Shown piece by piece: positions 42,510-49,621 of a stretch of DNA of 64,000 bases. The stretch lies in contig JBJMLO010000024.1 in assembly GCA_045805265.1 (NCBI GenBank), positions 221,186 to 285,185 on the forward strand. The letters are read 5' to 3'. The translations under genes and the position numbers were made by a program. How positions within the stretch are numbered: the first letter of the stretch is position 1; every line of letters begins with the position of its first letter. The notes beneath the pieces were generated by a model that was not told the origin of the DNA, ran no database searches, and was given only the letters and a program-made list of their open reading frames with translations. This DNA comes from JBJMLO01 sp045805265. Lineage in GTDB: Bacteria > Actinomycetota > UBA4738 > JACQTL01.

Positions 42510-43100
42510 TCACCACACGTCGCCCTCCCGCCAGTCGCAGGTGAGCTCGCCGGACAGATCCAGCGGGACGTCCAGCGGGAGGACGTAGACGGAGCCGTCG
42601 TCTTCCTCCGTCCGCACGATGCCGGTGGGCGTGAGCACCGATGTCGGCCCCTGCCATTGCTTCCAGCCCCGCGCGGCGTAGAAGTCCGCGCCATCGTCGG
42701 TGGCTCCCAGGGAGCCCAGGTCGTAGGCCCCGTGCAGGACCCGTTCCAGCGCCCCCATCATGGCGGCGCCGTGCCCATGCCGGCGACGATCCGCGCGAAC
42801 GGCGACGCCCTCGACATGGCCCGTGCGCAGCGCTCTCCCACCGTGCAGCAGCCTCCGCTGGATCACGGATGCGTGCCCCACCAACTCGTCGCCCTCCCAG
42901 GCCAGGGCGTGCACTCCACCGAGGGCGTGCTCCCAATCGTGATCGGTCATGTCGTCGAACACTTCGTAGAGGAGTGCTCGCGCAGCATCGAGGGTGGCGG
43001 CGTCCAGGTCGGCGGTATGCGCGGTTCGCACCTCGCTCACGCGCACATCGTCGCAGGCGTCGTACCGGCTGCGACGCCAGGGAGAGCCCTCCGCGTTCAT
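42510..43100 (-). CDS. aac(2')-I: Aminoglycoside 2'-N-acetyltransferase (AAC(2')-I) homologue
   Basis: A 196-aa GNAT enzyme closely resembling mycobacterial AAC(2')-Ic across its length: DWEHALGGVHALAWEGDE, GHASVIQRRLLHGGRALR, VEGVAVRADRRRHGHGAAMM (acetyl-CoA loop), YAARGWKQWQGPTSVL and the C-terminal CDWREGDVW. Those family members acetylate the 2'-amino group of gentamicin/kanamycin-type drugs. Whether this one confers resistance or has a housekeeping role, as argued for mycobacteria, is unknown. ATG 43100 is used, but homology starts near residue 19-21, so GTG 43046 or 43040 is possible. It converges on the ECF41 gene. Confidence 0.85.
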   Translation of the reverse strand: MNAEGSPWRRSRYDACDDVRVSEVRTAHTADLDAATLDAARALLYEVFDDMTDHDWEHALGGVHALAWEGDELVGHASVIQRRLLHGGRALRTGHVEGVAVRADRRRHGHGAAMMGALERVLHGAYDLGSLGATDDGADFYAARGWKQWQGPTSVLTPTGIVRTEEDDGSVYVLPLDVPLDLSGELTCDWREGDVW

Positions 43101-43137
43101 TGCCCAACTTCTTGATCCCCCGTGTAGCCTCGGAAGG

Positions 43138-44283
43138 ATGAAGATCGGCGCGGGGCTCTCGACCGATCCCGACCCGTGGGTGGCGGCCTCGGCAGCCGCG
43201 GAGCAGGCCCAGTCCCGGCTCGGCGGCTCGGACTCCTCACTGGCCGTCGTGGTCGCCTCTCGGGATCACGCGGCAGTCGCCGACGACGTCCTGAAGACCG
43301 TTCGTGCCACCGCAGAGCCCGAGGCGGTCGTCGGCTGCGTCGCGGAGACGGTCGTCGGCGGCGCCCGCGAGGTCGAGGACGGCTCGGCCGTCGCGGTGTG
43401 GCTCGCCTCATTGCCCCAGCCCGTGGAGACCTTCCACATGGAGTTCGTCCGCACCTCGGCGGGCGGCGTGTTCGGCGGGTACCGCTTCGAGGAGGCCGGC
43501 CCGGGCCCGTTCCGGCTCATCGGTGATCCCTTCTCGTTCCCCGCCGACCCGCTGCTCCGGCACCTGAACGAGCGGATTCCGGGATCGGTCGTGATGGGCG
43601 GGATGGCGAGCGGCGGGGTGGGCCCCGGCGACACCCGGCTGTTCTACGACGACCGGGTGGTGGACACCGGCGCGGTCGGGGTGCGCCTCGCCGGGGTCGG
43701 GATCCGGGCCCTCGTGTCCCAGGGATGCCGCCCCATCGGCAACATCTTCACGGTGACGCGGGCGGAGGGGAACGTCATCCACGAGCTGGGGGGACGGCCG
43801 GCGCTGGAGCGAGTGCAAGAGCTCGTGCAACGGCTCCCGCCCGCGGACCGCGAGCTGGTGACGAGCGGTCTCCACGTGGGCCGTGCGATCGACGAGTACA
43901 AGGCCGAGCAGGAGCGCGGTGACTTCCTGATCCGGGGCGTCGCAGGAGTCGACCCGCAGAGCGGGGCGCTGGTGGTGGGCGACGAGGTCGAGGTCGGCCA
44001 GACCATCCAGTTCCACGTCCGCGACGCGGCGACCGCCGACGAGGACCTCCGCTCCCTGCTCGAACGCGAGGCGGAGCCGGCAACCGGTGCGCTGCTCTTC
44101 ACGTGCAACGGAAGGGGCTCACGCCTCTTCGACGTCCCCGATCACGACGCGTCCCTGGTCTCGGAGCAACTCGGCGGCCTCCCGCTGGCGGGATTCAACT
44201 GCGCCGGCGAGATCGGCCCGGTCGGCGGCAAGAACTTCCTCCATGGCTTCACCGCGTCCATCGCCTTGTTCACCGACGACTGA
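43138..44283 (+). CDS. FIST N/C domain protein
   Basis: A 381-aa FIST protein, the sensory module usually coupled to signal transduction. The FIST N domain (about 20-215) has GCVAETVVGG and VVMGGMASGG; the FIST C domain (220-360) ends with LLFTCNGRGSRLF and GFNCAGEIGPVGGKNFLHGF, its conserved small-ligand-binding region. Amino acids are proposed ligands in the family. It occurs here without a kinase. TAGCCT 7 nt upstream of ATG 43138 again suggests a leaderless transcript, although GGAAGG is present. Confidence 0.85.
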   Translation: MKIGAGLSTDPDPWVAASAAAEQAQSRLGGSDSSLAVVVASRDHAAVADDVLKTVRATAEPEAVVGCVAETVVGGAREVEDGSAVAVWLASLPQPVETFHMEFVRTSAGGVFGGYRFEEAGPGPFRLIGDPFSFPADPLLRHLNERIPGSVVMGGMASGGVGPGDTRLFYDDRVVDTGAVGVRLAGVGIRALVSQGCRPIGNIFTVTRAEGNVIHELGGRPALERVQELVQRLPPADRELVTSGLHVGRAIDEYKAEQERGDFLIRGVAGVDPQSGALVVGDEVEVGQTIQFHVRDAATADEDLRSLLEREAEPATGALLFTCNGRGSRLFDVPDHDASLVSEQLGGLPLAGFNCAGEIGPVGGKNFLHGFTASIALFTDD

Positions 44284-44354
44284 TCCGACCCCGACGCTCG
44301 GGGCCAAGAGACGAGATCGGGGAGCTGCACGGCGTTGCCGGATGACCTCAGGGC

Positions 44355-44372
44355 TGGTTAGAATTCTGACCA
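44355..44372. promoter_or_regulatory. 18-bp palindrome, probable toxin-antitoxin operator
   Basis: TGGTTAGAATTCTGACCA: palindromic apart from one base pair (T/G), centred on AGAATTCT, ending 3 bp before the antitoxin ATG. Phd/YefM antitoxins bind such palindromes to repress their own operon. Confidence 0.6.
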
Positions 44373-44375
44373 CCC

Positions 44376-44630
44376 ATGAGCGAGACCGTGCCGTTCACCG
44401 AGGCCAAGGCCCATCTGTCGGAGCTCGTCGAGCGGACGTCCCGGGAGCACGAGCGGTTCATCGTGACGCGGAACGGCCGCCCGGAGGCCGTCCTCATCTC
44501 CCCCGACGACCTGGCGTCGCTCGAGGAGACCGTGGAGATCCTCCAGGACAGGCCCCTGCTCGAGTCCATTCGGAAGTCGCGCCGCGAGGCCGCCGAGGGA
44601 AAGCGGCTTCGGCTGAGAGATCACGTGTAG
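44376..44630 (+). CDS. Phd/YefM-family antitoxin
   Basis: An 84-aa protein with the Phd/YefM fold: VPFTEAKAHLSELVER N-terminal DNA-binding part, RFIVTRNGRPEAVLISPDDL dimer strand, then a toxin-wrapping helix with basic end. The stop is directly followed by the toxin start with no gap. Autoregulation through the palindrome at 44355-44372 is likely. Confidence 0.88.
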   Translation: MSETVPFTEAKAHLSELVERTSREHERFIVTRNGRPEAVLISPDDLASLEETVEILQDRPLLESIRKSRREAAEGKRLRLRDHV

Positions 44631-44900
44631 GTGGCCTCCTACGAGGTCGAGATCATCCCCGAAGGGCTGCGTCACCTCAACCGCCTCCCCGAGAAGGTGC
44701 GCGCCGCCGTTCTCGAGACGATCTTCGGCTCCATCGCCGACAACCCTCGGCGAGCGGGCAAGCCGCTTCGAGGAGAGCTCGAAGGGCTGTACTCCGCCCG
44801 GCGGGGGGAGTTCCGGGTGATCTACGAGATCGACGAGGACGCGGGCACGATCCTGGTCCACCGAGCGCAACACCGGGGGCAGGCCAACCGCCGACGCTGA
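44631..44900 (+). CDS. RelE/ParE-family toxin
   Basis: An 89-aa toxin with GTG start immediately after the antitoxin stop. It has the RelE layout: PEGLRHLNRLPEKVRAAV helix pair, PLRGELEGLYSARRGEFRVIYEI and the C-terminal strand ILVHRAQHRGQANRRR. RelE toxins cut mRNA on the ribosome; the Arg/His residues of the C-terminal half are kept. A 24-codon piece of a closely similar toxin (20 of 24 residues identical) lies at 52582-52653. Confidence 0.88.
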   Translation: MASYEVEIIPEGLRHLNRLPEKVRAAVLETIFGSIADNPRRAGKPLRGELEGLYSARRGEFRVIYEIDEDAGTILVHRAQHRGQANRRR

Positions 44901-45241
44901 GCTCCTGACGATCGAGGACGCCGAGAAACGGAGTCACCCAGAGAGCGTCGCCGACGATCCGGCGGCGACCGCGGCGGACTCCAACGCGGCCTCGATGTCC
45001 CGCAGCTCCGCGGCGAGCCTGGCCACGTCCTCGGGACCCCAGGCGTGTCCAGCCAGTCCGTTCGCTCAGCCTCTCGTGCGGTCGCCGTGTCCATGCGCCC
45101 ACCCTCGTCGGTGGGCGGGCACCTGGCGAGGACGCGGTCACCGACCCGATGTGCGCCTCGTCACGAACCTCGTCGACCTCGGGCTGCATCGGCTTCGGGC
45201 CGTCGGTGACAGACGGAACCGGTTCCAGAAGGACGGCGAAC
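44901..45241. other. Intergenic region with a possible broken short ORF
   Basis: About 340 bp without an intact gene. On the minus strand 44934-44997 a protein-like stretch (EDVARLAAELRDIEAALESA, then a stop at 44934-44936) lies in one frame and an ATG at 45094 with MDTATAREAERT in another. A single frameshift near 45045 would join them into a ~53-aa protein. Nothing else recognised. Confidence 0.35.
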
Positions 45242-46184
45242 CTAGTCTTCGAGCTCGGCGACCACGTGGATCTCCACGTTGCCCCGGATCGCGTTGGAGA
45301 TGGGGCAGCCCTCCTCGCCGGCCCGGGCGGCCTCCTGGAATCCCGCTTGATCGATCCCGGGGACCCGTCCCCTGACCCGCAGGGTCATGGTGGTCACCGC
45401 CCACCCGTCGCCGACTTGGTCGAACACGCACGCGGCCGAGACGTCCAGCCGCTCGGCCGGCGTATCCCTGCGGGCGAGGACGCCAGAGAGGGCCATCGCG
45501 TAGCACGCCGCGTGCGCGGCGGCCAGGAGCTCCTCCGGGCTGGTCCGCCCCTCCGGGTCCTCGGTCCTCGCCGCCCACGAGACGGGTTGCTCGGAGATCA
45601 CCTGCGTGGTCTCGGTGGAGACCCGCCCCTGCCCCTCGAGGAGCGTTCCCTCCCACACCGCGCGAGCGCGTCGTTCGGCCATCGCTGGCTCCCTTCCCCT
45701 CCCCCGGAACAAATGTTAGGGGGCCCGGTGGATGGGTACCGTGGTCGAGACCCTCACCAGACCCTTCATCGACCGCGCCACCGGTGCGAAGGAAGGCATT
45801 GATGTCCCCGTCGGGATAGAGGCCCCGGTCTCGAAGCTCCTCCGCGACCGACCGATTGTGTGCGAGATACGCCGCTTCGGCGGCCTGCTCGGCGCCAGGT
45901 ATCTTGGCGTCGTAGACGTAGGCCTCGTGGATCGTCTCCAGGTCCTCGGTGTGGCCGTCCGACCAGATGCGCACGCGACTGTCGCTCGTCATCCGATGCG
46001 TCGCGTAGAACTCCAGGGTCGGTCGGTCTGCGTCGTCGGGGTCGACGCGATAGGCGATCCGCCAACCTTGACGACCGATCATGCGATGGCTTCCGATGGT
46101 CACATCCTCAGGCTTGATCCGGATGTCGAAGCAGGCGAAGTAGGCGTTGAACTTCTCCGAGATCAGTTCTTCAGGGCTCTGCAC
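45138..46184 (-). CDS. Hypothetical protein whose frame runs on through the osmC-like gene
   Basis: The first ~140 residues (45765-46184) look real: LISEKFNAYFACFDIRIKPE, IGRQGWRIAYRVDPDD, TLEFYATHRMTSDSR, ELRDRGLYPDGDINAFLRTG. GTG at 46184 follows GGGGGAGGG by 5 nt. After about residue 150 the frame has no stop and continues as a shadow of the osmC-like gene to 45138. Either a stop was lost, or a frameshift removed it, or the natural end is cut. No family recognised for the N-terminal part. Confidence 0.5.
   Translation of the reverse strand: MQSPEELISEKFNAYFACFDIRIKPEDVTIGSHRMIGRQGWRIAYRVDPDDADRPTLEFYATHRMTSDSRVRIWSDGHTEDLETIHEAYVYDAKIPGAEQAAEAAYLAHNRSVAEELRDRGLYPDGDINAFLRTGGAVDEGSGEGLDHGTHPPGPLTFVPGEGKGASDGRTTRSRGVGGNAPRGAGAGLHRDHAGDLRATRLVGGEDRGPGGADQPGGAPGRRARGVLRDGPLWRPRPQGYAGRAAGRLGRVRVRPSRRRVGGDHHDPAGQGTGPRDRSSGIPGGRPGRRGGLPHLQRDPGQRGDPRGRRARRLGSPSFWNRFRLSPTARSRCSPRSTRFVTRRTSGR
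45242..45682 (-). CDS. OsmC/Ohr-family peroxiredoxin-like protein
   Basis: A 146-aa OsmC fold. The two redox cysteines are Cys60 in AAHAACYAMAL and Cys126 in EEGCPISNAI, with Glu51 of SPEELLAA positioned to activate the first. The family reduces organic hydroperoxides. ATG at 45682 follows GGGAG by 6 nt; an A/T-rich stretch at 45708-45720 may contain its promoter. Confidence 0.88.
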   Translation of the reverse strand: MAERRARAVWEGTLLEGQGRVSTETTQVISEQPVSWAARTEDPEGRTSPEELLAAAHAACYAMALSGVLARRDTPAERLDVSAACVFDQVGDGWAVTTMTLRVRGRVPGIDQAGFQEAARAGEEGCPISNAIRGNVEIHVVAELED

Positions 46185-46373
46185 TCGATCCCTCCCCCGC
46201 GAATGCAACGCCCCGCGACCATAGAGCGCGGATCGCGTCAGCGTCGACACCGCTCAGGCGACCGCGGGACCTCGGTCTACTCCGTTTGACCGATCGAGCA
46301 ACCCCCGGTACGTTCGCCGTGGCCCCGTCAGAGCGACGGTCCCCCCCGGCAATTGACGAAAGGAGCATCGTTC

Positions 46374-48173
46374 ATGGCCAGACGATGGCGTCTCCTGGTA
46401 CTGCCAGCCACGGCGCTCGCCTTGCTGGCGGTCACCGTCCTCCCCGCATCCGCGTTCAACCCGGATACGGAGGTGAGCGTGGGCAGCCCCCCCACGCCGT
46501 TCTCGCAGAACAAGCAGAACGAACCGGCGCTCGCGGTCGACGCGAATCATCCGAACATCCTCGCGGCCGGCTCGAACGACGAGATCGACATGGAGGCCTG
46601 CAACGCGGGCACCGACAACACGTGTCCGTTCACCCCGGGCGTCGGCACGTCCGGCATCTACTTCTCCTTCGACTCCGGCACGACCTGGACGCAGCCGACC
46701 TACACCGGCTGGACGGCCAGGGGGTGCCTCGGAGTGGTCGGGGACACCGACCCGGCGTGTCAGCCCGTGGTCGGGCCGATCGGCACGCTTCCGAAGTACT
46801 ACGAGAACGGGCTCGTCTCCGACGGCGACCCGGCACTCGCGTTCGGCCCCAAGCCCGACGCCAATGGGAACTTCTCATGGGCCAACGGCTCGCGCCTGTA
46901 CTACGCGAACCTCACGGCGCAGTTCCCGGGCCAGGCGCCCTTCCGGGGCTTCGAGGCCATCGCAGTCTCCAGGACGGACAACGTCACCGCCGCGGCCGCC
47001 GGTGGCACGGCCGGCGCGGCCGCGTGGAGTAGGCCGGTGATCGTGACGCATCAGTCCTCCACCACGTTCAGCGACAAGGAGCAGATCTGGGCCGACAACG
47101 CGGCAAGCAGCCCGTTCTTCGGCAACGCCTACCTGTGCAGCGCGTCGTTCCGCAGCCAGGAGAGGGGGCGGGCACTGCCCCAGCCGCTCCTCGTGGCGAC
47201 GTCGACCGATGGCGGTGACACCTGGACCAGCAAGCAGGTCACGGCGGCCGCCACCAACCCCTTCAACACCAGGCAGGGGTTCGGCCGGACCGGCTGCACC
47301 GTGCGGACCGACAGCAACGGCGTGGTGTACGTGTTCGCCACCCAGTTCGCCGTCGGTGAGCCTGGGCAGGGCTCGAACATCATGATCAGGTCCTTCGACG
47401 GCGGACACACGTGGACCCGCCCGCGGCACATCGGGCTGGCCGTCGACACCTGCTTCATGGTGCAGTTCGACGGGACCGGCTTCCGGTGCGTGATGGACGG
47501 CGTGGGCGGGGCCCGCGACGACCTGTCGTCCGCGCCCAGCGTCGACATCGCCAACGGCGCTCCGACCGGAGCGGGAGCCACGAACGAGATCCTTCGGACG
47601 TGGGTCGACGGCCGCGACGGCGTCAACCACGAGCACGTCATGGTGAGCTACTCGACCAACGGCGGGGGCACGTGGTCCGCGCCGGCGGCTGCGGAATCGG
47701 TGGGCGACCGGGGGTACTACTCCGGGATCGCGATCTCCCCCGGAGGGACCGACGCGTACCTCGTGTACAACGCCTTCACGACGCCGCTCCGCAACGACAC
47801 CACCAGCCCGCGGGTGCTGGTCGGGGTCGTCAAGCACGCGGACATCGGTGCCGGTGGCGCGCCGACCGGTTGGGCGGAGCTCCACCGTGGCGCACCCGGG
47901 GACCCGAGGGCCTCGAGCCAGAACAACCTGTGGCTGGAGTTCCTCGGCGATTACGTGTACGCGGTGGCCACGCCGATATACGGCGCCGCGGTGTGGAACG
48001 ACACGCGCGACGGGGCCGACTGCCCGGCCATGGACACATGGCGGGCGGCCGCGCAGAACGCCGTGCAGAACGGCACCGCCGTTCCGACCAAGCCGGCGCC
48101 ACAGCAGGACTGCCCGGCGACCTTCGGCAACTCGGACATCTTCGGCGGCTCGTACCCCGACCCGACGCCGTAG
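46374..48173 (+). CDS. Secreted BNR/Asp-box repeat protein (sialidase-fold)
   Basis: A 599-aa exported protein: signal peptide with ASA cleavage at about residue 27, then a multi-bladed beta-propeller region. Four Asp boxes (S-x-D/N-x-G-x-T-W) are visible: FDSGTTW (~98), TDGGDTW (~278), FDGGHTW (~340) and TNGGGTW (~426). This is the sialidase/exo-glycosidase propeller, but the catalytic Arg triad cannot be confirmed, so enzyme activity is uncertain. AAAGGAG lies 9 nt before ATG 46374. A strong hairpin follows the gene. Confidence 0.8.
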   Translation: MARRWRLLVLPATALALLAVTVLPASAFNPDTEVSVGSPPTPFSQNKQNEPALAVDANHPNILAAGSNDEIDMEACNAGTDNTCPFTPGVGTSGIYFSFDSGTTWTQPTYTGWTARGCLGVVGDTDPACQPVVGPIGTLPKYYENGLVSDGDPALAFGPKPDANGNFSWANGSRLYYANLTAQFPGQAPFRGFEAIAVSRTDNVTAAAAGGTAGAAAWSRPVIVTHQSSTTFSDKEQIWADNAASSPFFGNAYLCSASFRSQERGRALPQPLLVATSTDGGDTWTSKQVTAAATNPFNTRQGFGRTGCTVRTDSNGVVYVFATQFAVGEPGQGSNIMIRSFDGGHTWTRPRHIGLAVDTCFMVQFDGTGFRCVMDGVGGARDDLSSAPSVDIANGAPTGAGATNEILRTWVDGRDGVNHEHVMVSYSTNGGGTWSAPAAAESVGDRGYYSGIAISPGGTDAYLVYNAFTTPLRNDTTSPRVLVGVVKHADIGAGGAPTGWAELHRGAPGDPRASSQNNLWLEFLGDYVYAVATPIYGAAVWNDTRDGADCPAMDTWRAAAQNAVQNGTAVPTKPAPQQDCPATFGNSDIFGGSYPDPTP

Positions 48174-48207
48174 GGCGAGATCGAACGAAGAGCTCAACCA
48201 GGAGGAG

Positions 48208-48235
48208 GGGCGCCCGGACCGAAGTCCGGGCGCCC
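48208..48235 (+). terminator. Hairpin after the BNR-repeat gene
   Basis: A perfect 12-bp stem (GGGCGCCCGGAC / GTCCGGGCGCCC) with CGAA tetraloop, 35 bp after the stop codon. Very stable; no T-run follows. Confidence 0.65.
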
Positions 48236-48257
48236 TCGCCCGTCCCGGTCGCAGCGA

Positions 48258-48285
48258 TCAGGTCTCGATCGGCGACATGTCCGCG
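48258..48285. repeat. 28-bp copy of the aldo-keto reductase 3' end
   Basis: Exact copy of 32958-32985 in the same orientation, ending where IS110 transposase similarity begins (48286). It marks a rearrangement joint. Confidence 0.8.
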
Positions 48286-48558
48286 GCCCGGGCGGCAGTC
48301 CGGTCGAAGGGCACATACCTGTCGGCGCAGTAGCACCGACTGAAGGGAAGGCGCGGAGCGAACAAAGCGACCGTCGCCGTGGGGCACTCCATCCTCGTGG
48401 CCACCTACCGCATCCTGGATCGTGCCCAGCCCTACTCGGATCTCGGCGCCGACCACTTCGTCAACCGACACGATCCCCAGCGACACGCGAACAGGCTCGT
48501 CCGGCAGCTCCGAGCCCTCGGCTATGACGTCACGATCGAACCGGTGGAGGCCGCGTAA
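48286..48558 (+). pseudogene. IS110-family transposase, 3' fragment with in-frame TAG
   Basis: The frame reads AARAAVRSKGTYLSAQ, a TAG at 48331-48333, then GANKATVAVGHSILVATYRI, DLGADHFVNRH and LVRQLRALGYDVTIEP before TAA. This is the C-terminal part of an IS110/IS116/IS902 transposase, where the conserved sequence has Tyr in place of the TAG. Only about 90 of ~400 codons remain and the N-terminal DEDD part is gone, so it is inactive. Confidence 0.8.
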
Positions 48559-48656
48559 CGTCGAGAGGCACTTTCCCCACAGTCACGGTGGTTCACGCCA
48601 GATGAAAAGCACGCTTGCTGCGTCTCGGCGGCGAATACCCCTCGTCGTGGGTCCGG

Positions 48657-49361
48657 TCATTCCTCGATCGCGCCGCCGACGGCCCGCAGGTGCTCACGGA
48701 AGGTCAGGTTCGCATTCCGCTTTCTGTTCTCGAGGAACGACGCGAACTCGACCTGCTGCCGAAGGGTGTTCCCGCCCCGGATTCGCTCAGCTTGCCGCCG
48801 CTCGGCGTCACGGATGCCTTCGGCAACGTCGAGGATCTCGGCAACACGGTCATCGGGGAGGAAGACGGCTCCATCGTCGTCTGCGAGGACAACGTCGCCG
48901 GTGCTGACCGTGTGCTCGCCGACGCGGGCAGACATGAGCGCCTGCGAGTCCCGCGGCGCCAGCTCCAGCGGTCCGGTCGGGATCGCGCCCAAGCTGAACA
49001 CTGGCAGCCCAATCGCGAGGATGTCCGCGGTGTCCCGGTGCAAGCCCCACACGAGGAGCCCTGCAACACCCGCAGCTCTCGCTTCGGCGACGACAAGATC
49101 CCCGATGCACGCTTGGTCGGTGCGTCCACCGTCGTCGACGACGAGCACGTCTCCTTCGCGCGCGTGCTCGAACGCTTCGAGGAACACGTCGACGCTGCCG
49201 GCGTGCCGAGCGGGCAGCACTCGGCCTGCGACCCGAGTCGCCGCCGCGAGCGGACGCGTCCCGGCCGGTGCGCATCGCACCGGTACGTCGACGCGGATGC
49301 AGGCGTCCGCGAGATGCGCGGTCGTCAACGACGCGAGCCGCGCCGCGTGGTCGGCGTTCAT
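48657..49361 (-). CDS. RraA-like / HMG aldolase family protein
   Basis: A 234-aa RraA-fold protein: TTAHLADACIRV start, VFLEAFEHAREGDVLVVDDG, GDLVVAEARAAGVAGLLVWGLHRDT and a metal-site-like SLGAIPTGPLE region (variant of the Arg-Asp site). The family includes RNase E inhibitors and 4-hydroxy-4-methyl-2-oxoglutarate/oxaloacetate-cleaving aldolases; the aldolase role is more common. It lies in the low-GC-flavoured segment beside an IS remnant, suggesting acquisition by transfer. Confidence 0.78.
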   Translation of the reverse strand: MNADHAARLASLTTAHLADACIRVDVPVRCAPAGTRPLAAATRVAGRVLPARHAGSVDVFLEAFEHAREGDVLVVDDGGRTDQACIGDLVVAEARAAGVAGLLVWGLHRDTADILAIGLPVFSLGAIPTGPLELAPRDSQALMSARVGEHTVSTGDVVLADDDGAVFLPDDRVAEILDVAEGIRDAERRQAERIRGGNTLRQQVEFASFLENRKRNANLTFREHLRAVGGAIEE

Positions 49362-49494
49362 GCGCCGACGGTCACGTCACACCGAACACCGTGAGCGAAC
49401 TTGCCCAGTGAGCCGCCGTCATTCGGCCATCCTCGCATGCCTGTCCTCAGCTTCGCCATTCGCCCATCACCCATGTAGACACCGCCGCGCTCGA

Positions 49495-49523
49495 AAACTG
49501 GGCGGTTGGGAAGCGCCCAGTTT
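49495..49523. promoter_or_regulatory. 10-bp inverted repeat upstream of the MFS gene
   Basis: AAACTGGGCG and CGCCCAGTTT separated by 9 bp, between the divergent rraA-like and MFS genes. It may be an operator for the pair or a terminator stem. No protein can be assigned. Confidence 0.45.
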
Positions 49524-49621
49524 CGCGTCTCTTTGGTGTCAGTCCTTTCGAGACGGACTTTCGACGAAGGGGATGCGCAGATGAACACCGAGGCGACGAA
49601 GGAGAAGTTGGGTTGGGGCAG

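Noticed and set aside
48331..48333. TAG in the IS110 fragment as recoded (pyrrolysine-like) codon
   Set aside because: The gene lacks its N-terminal three quarters, so simple decay is enough.
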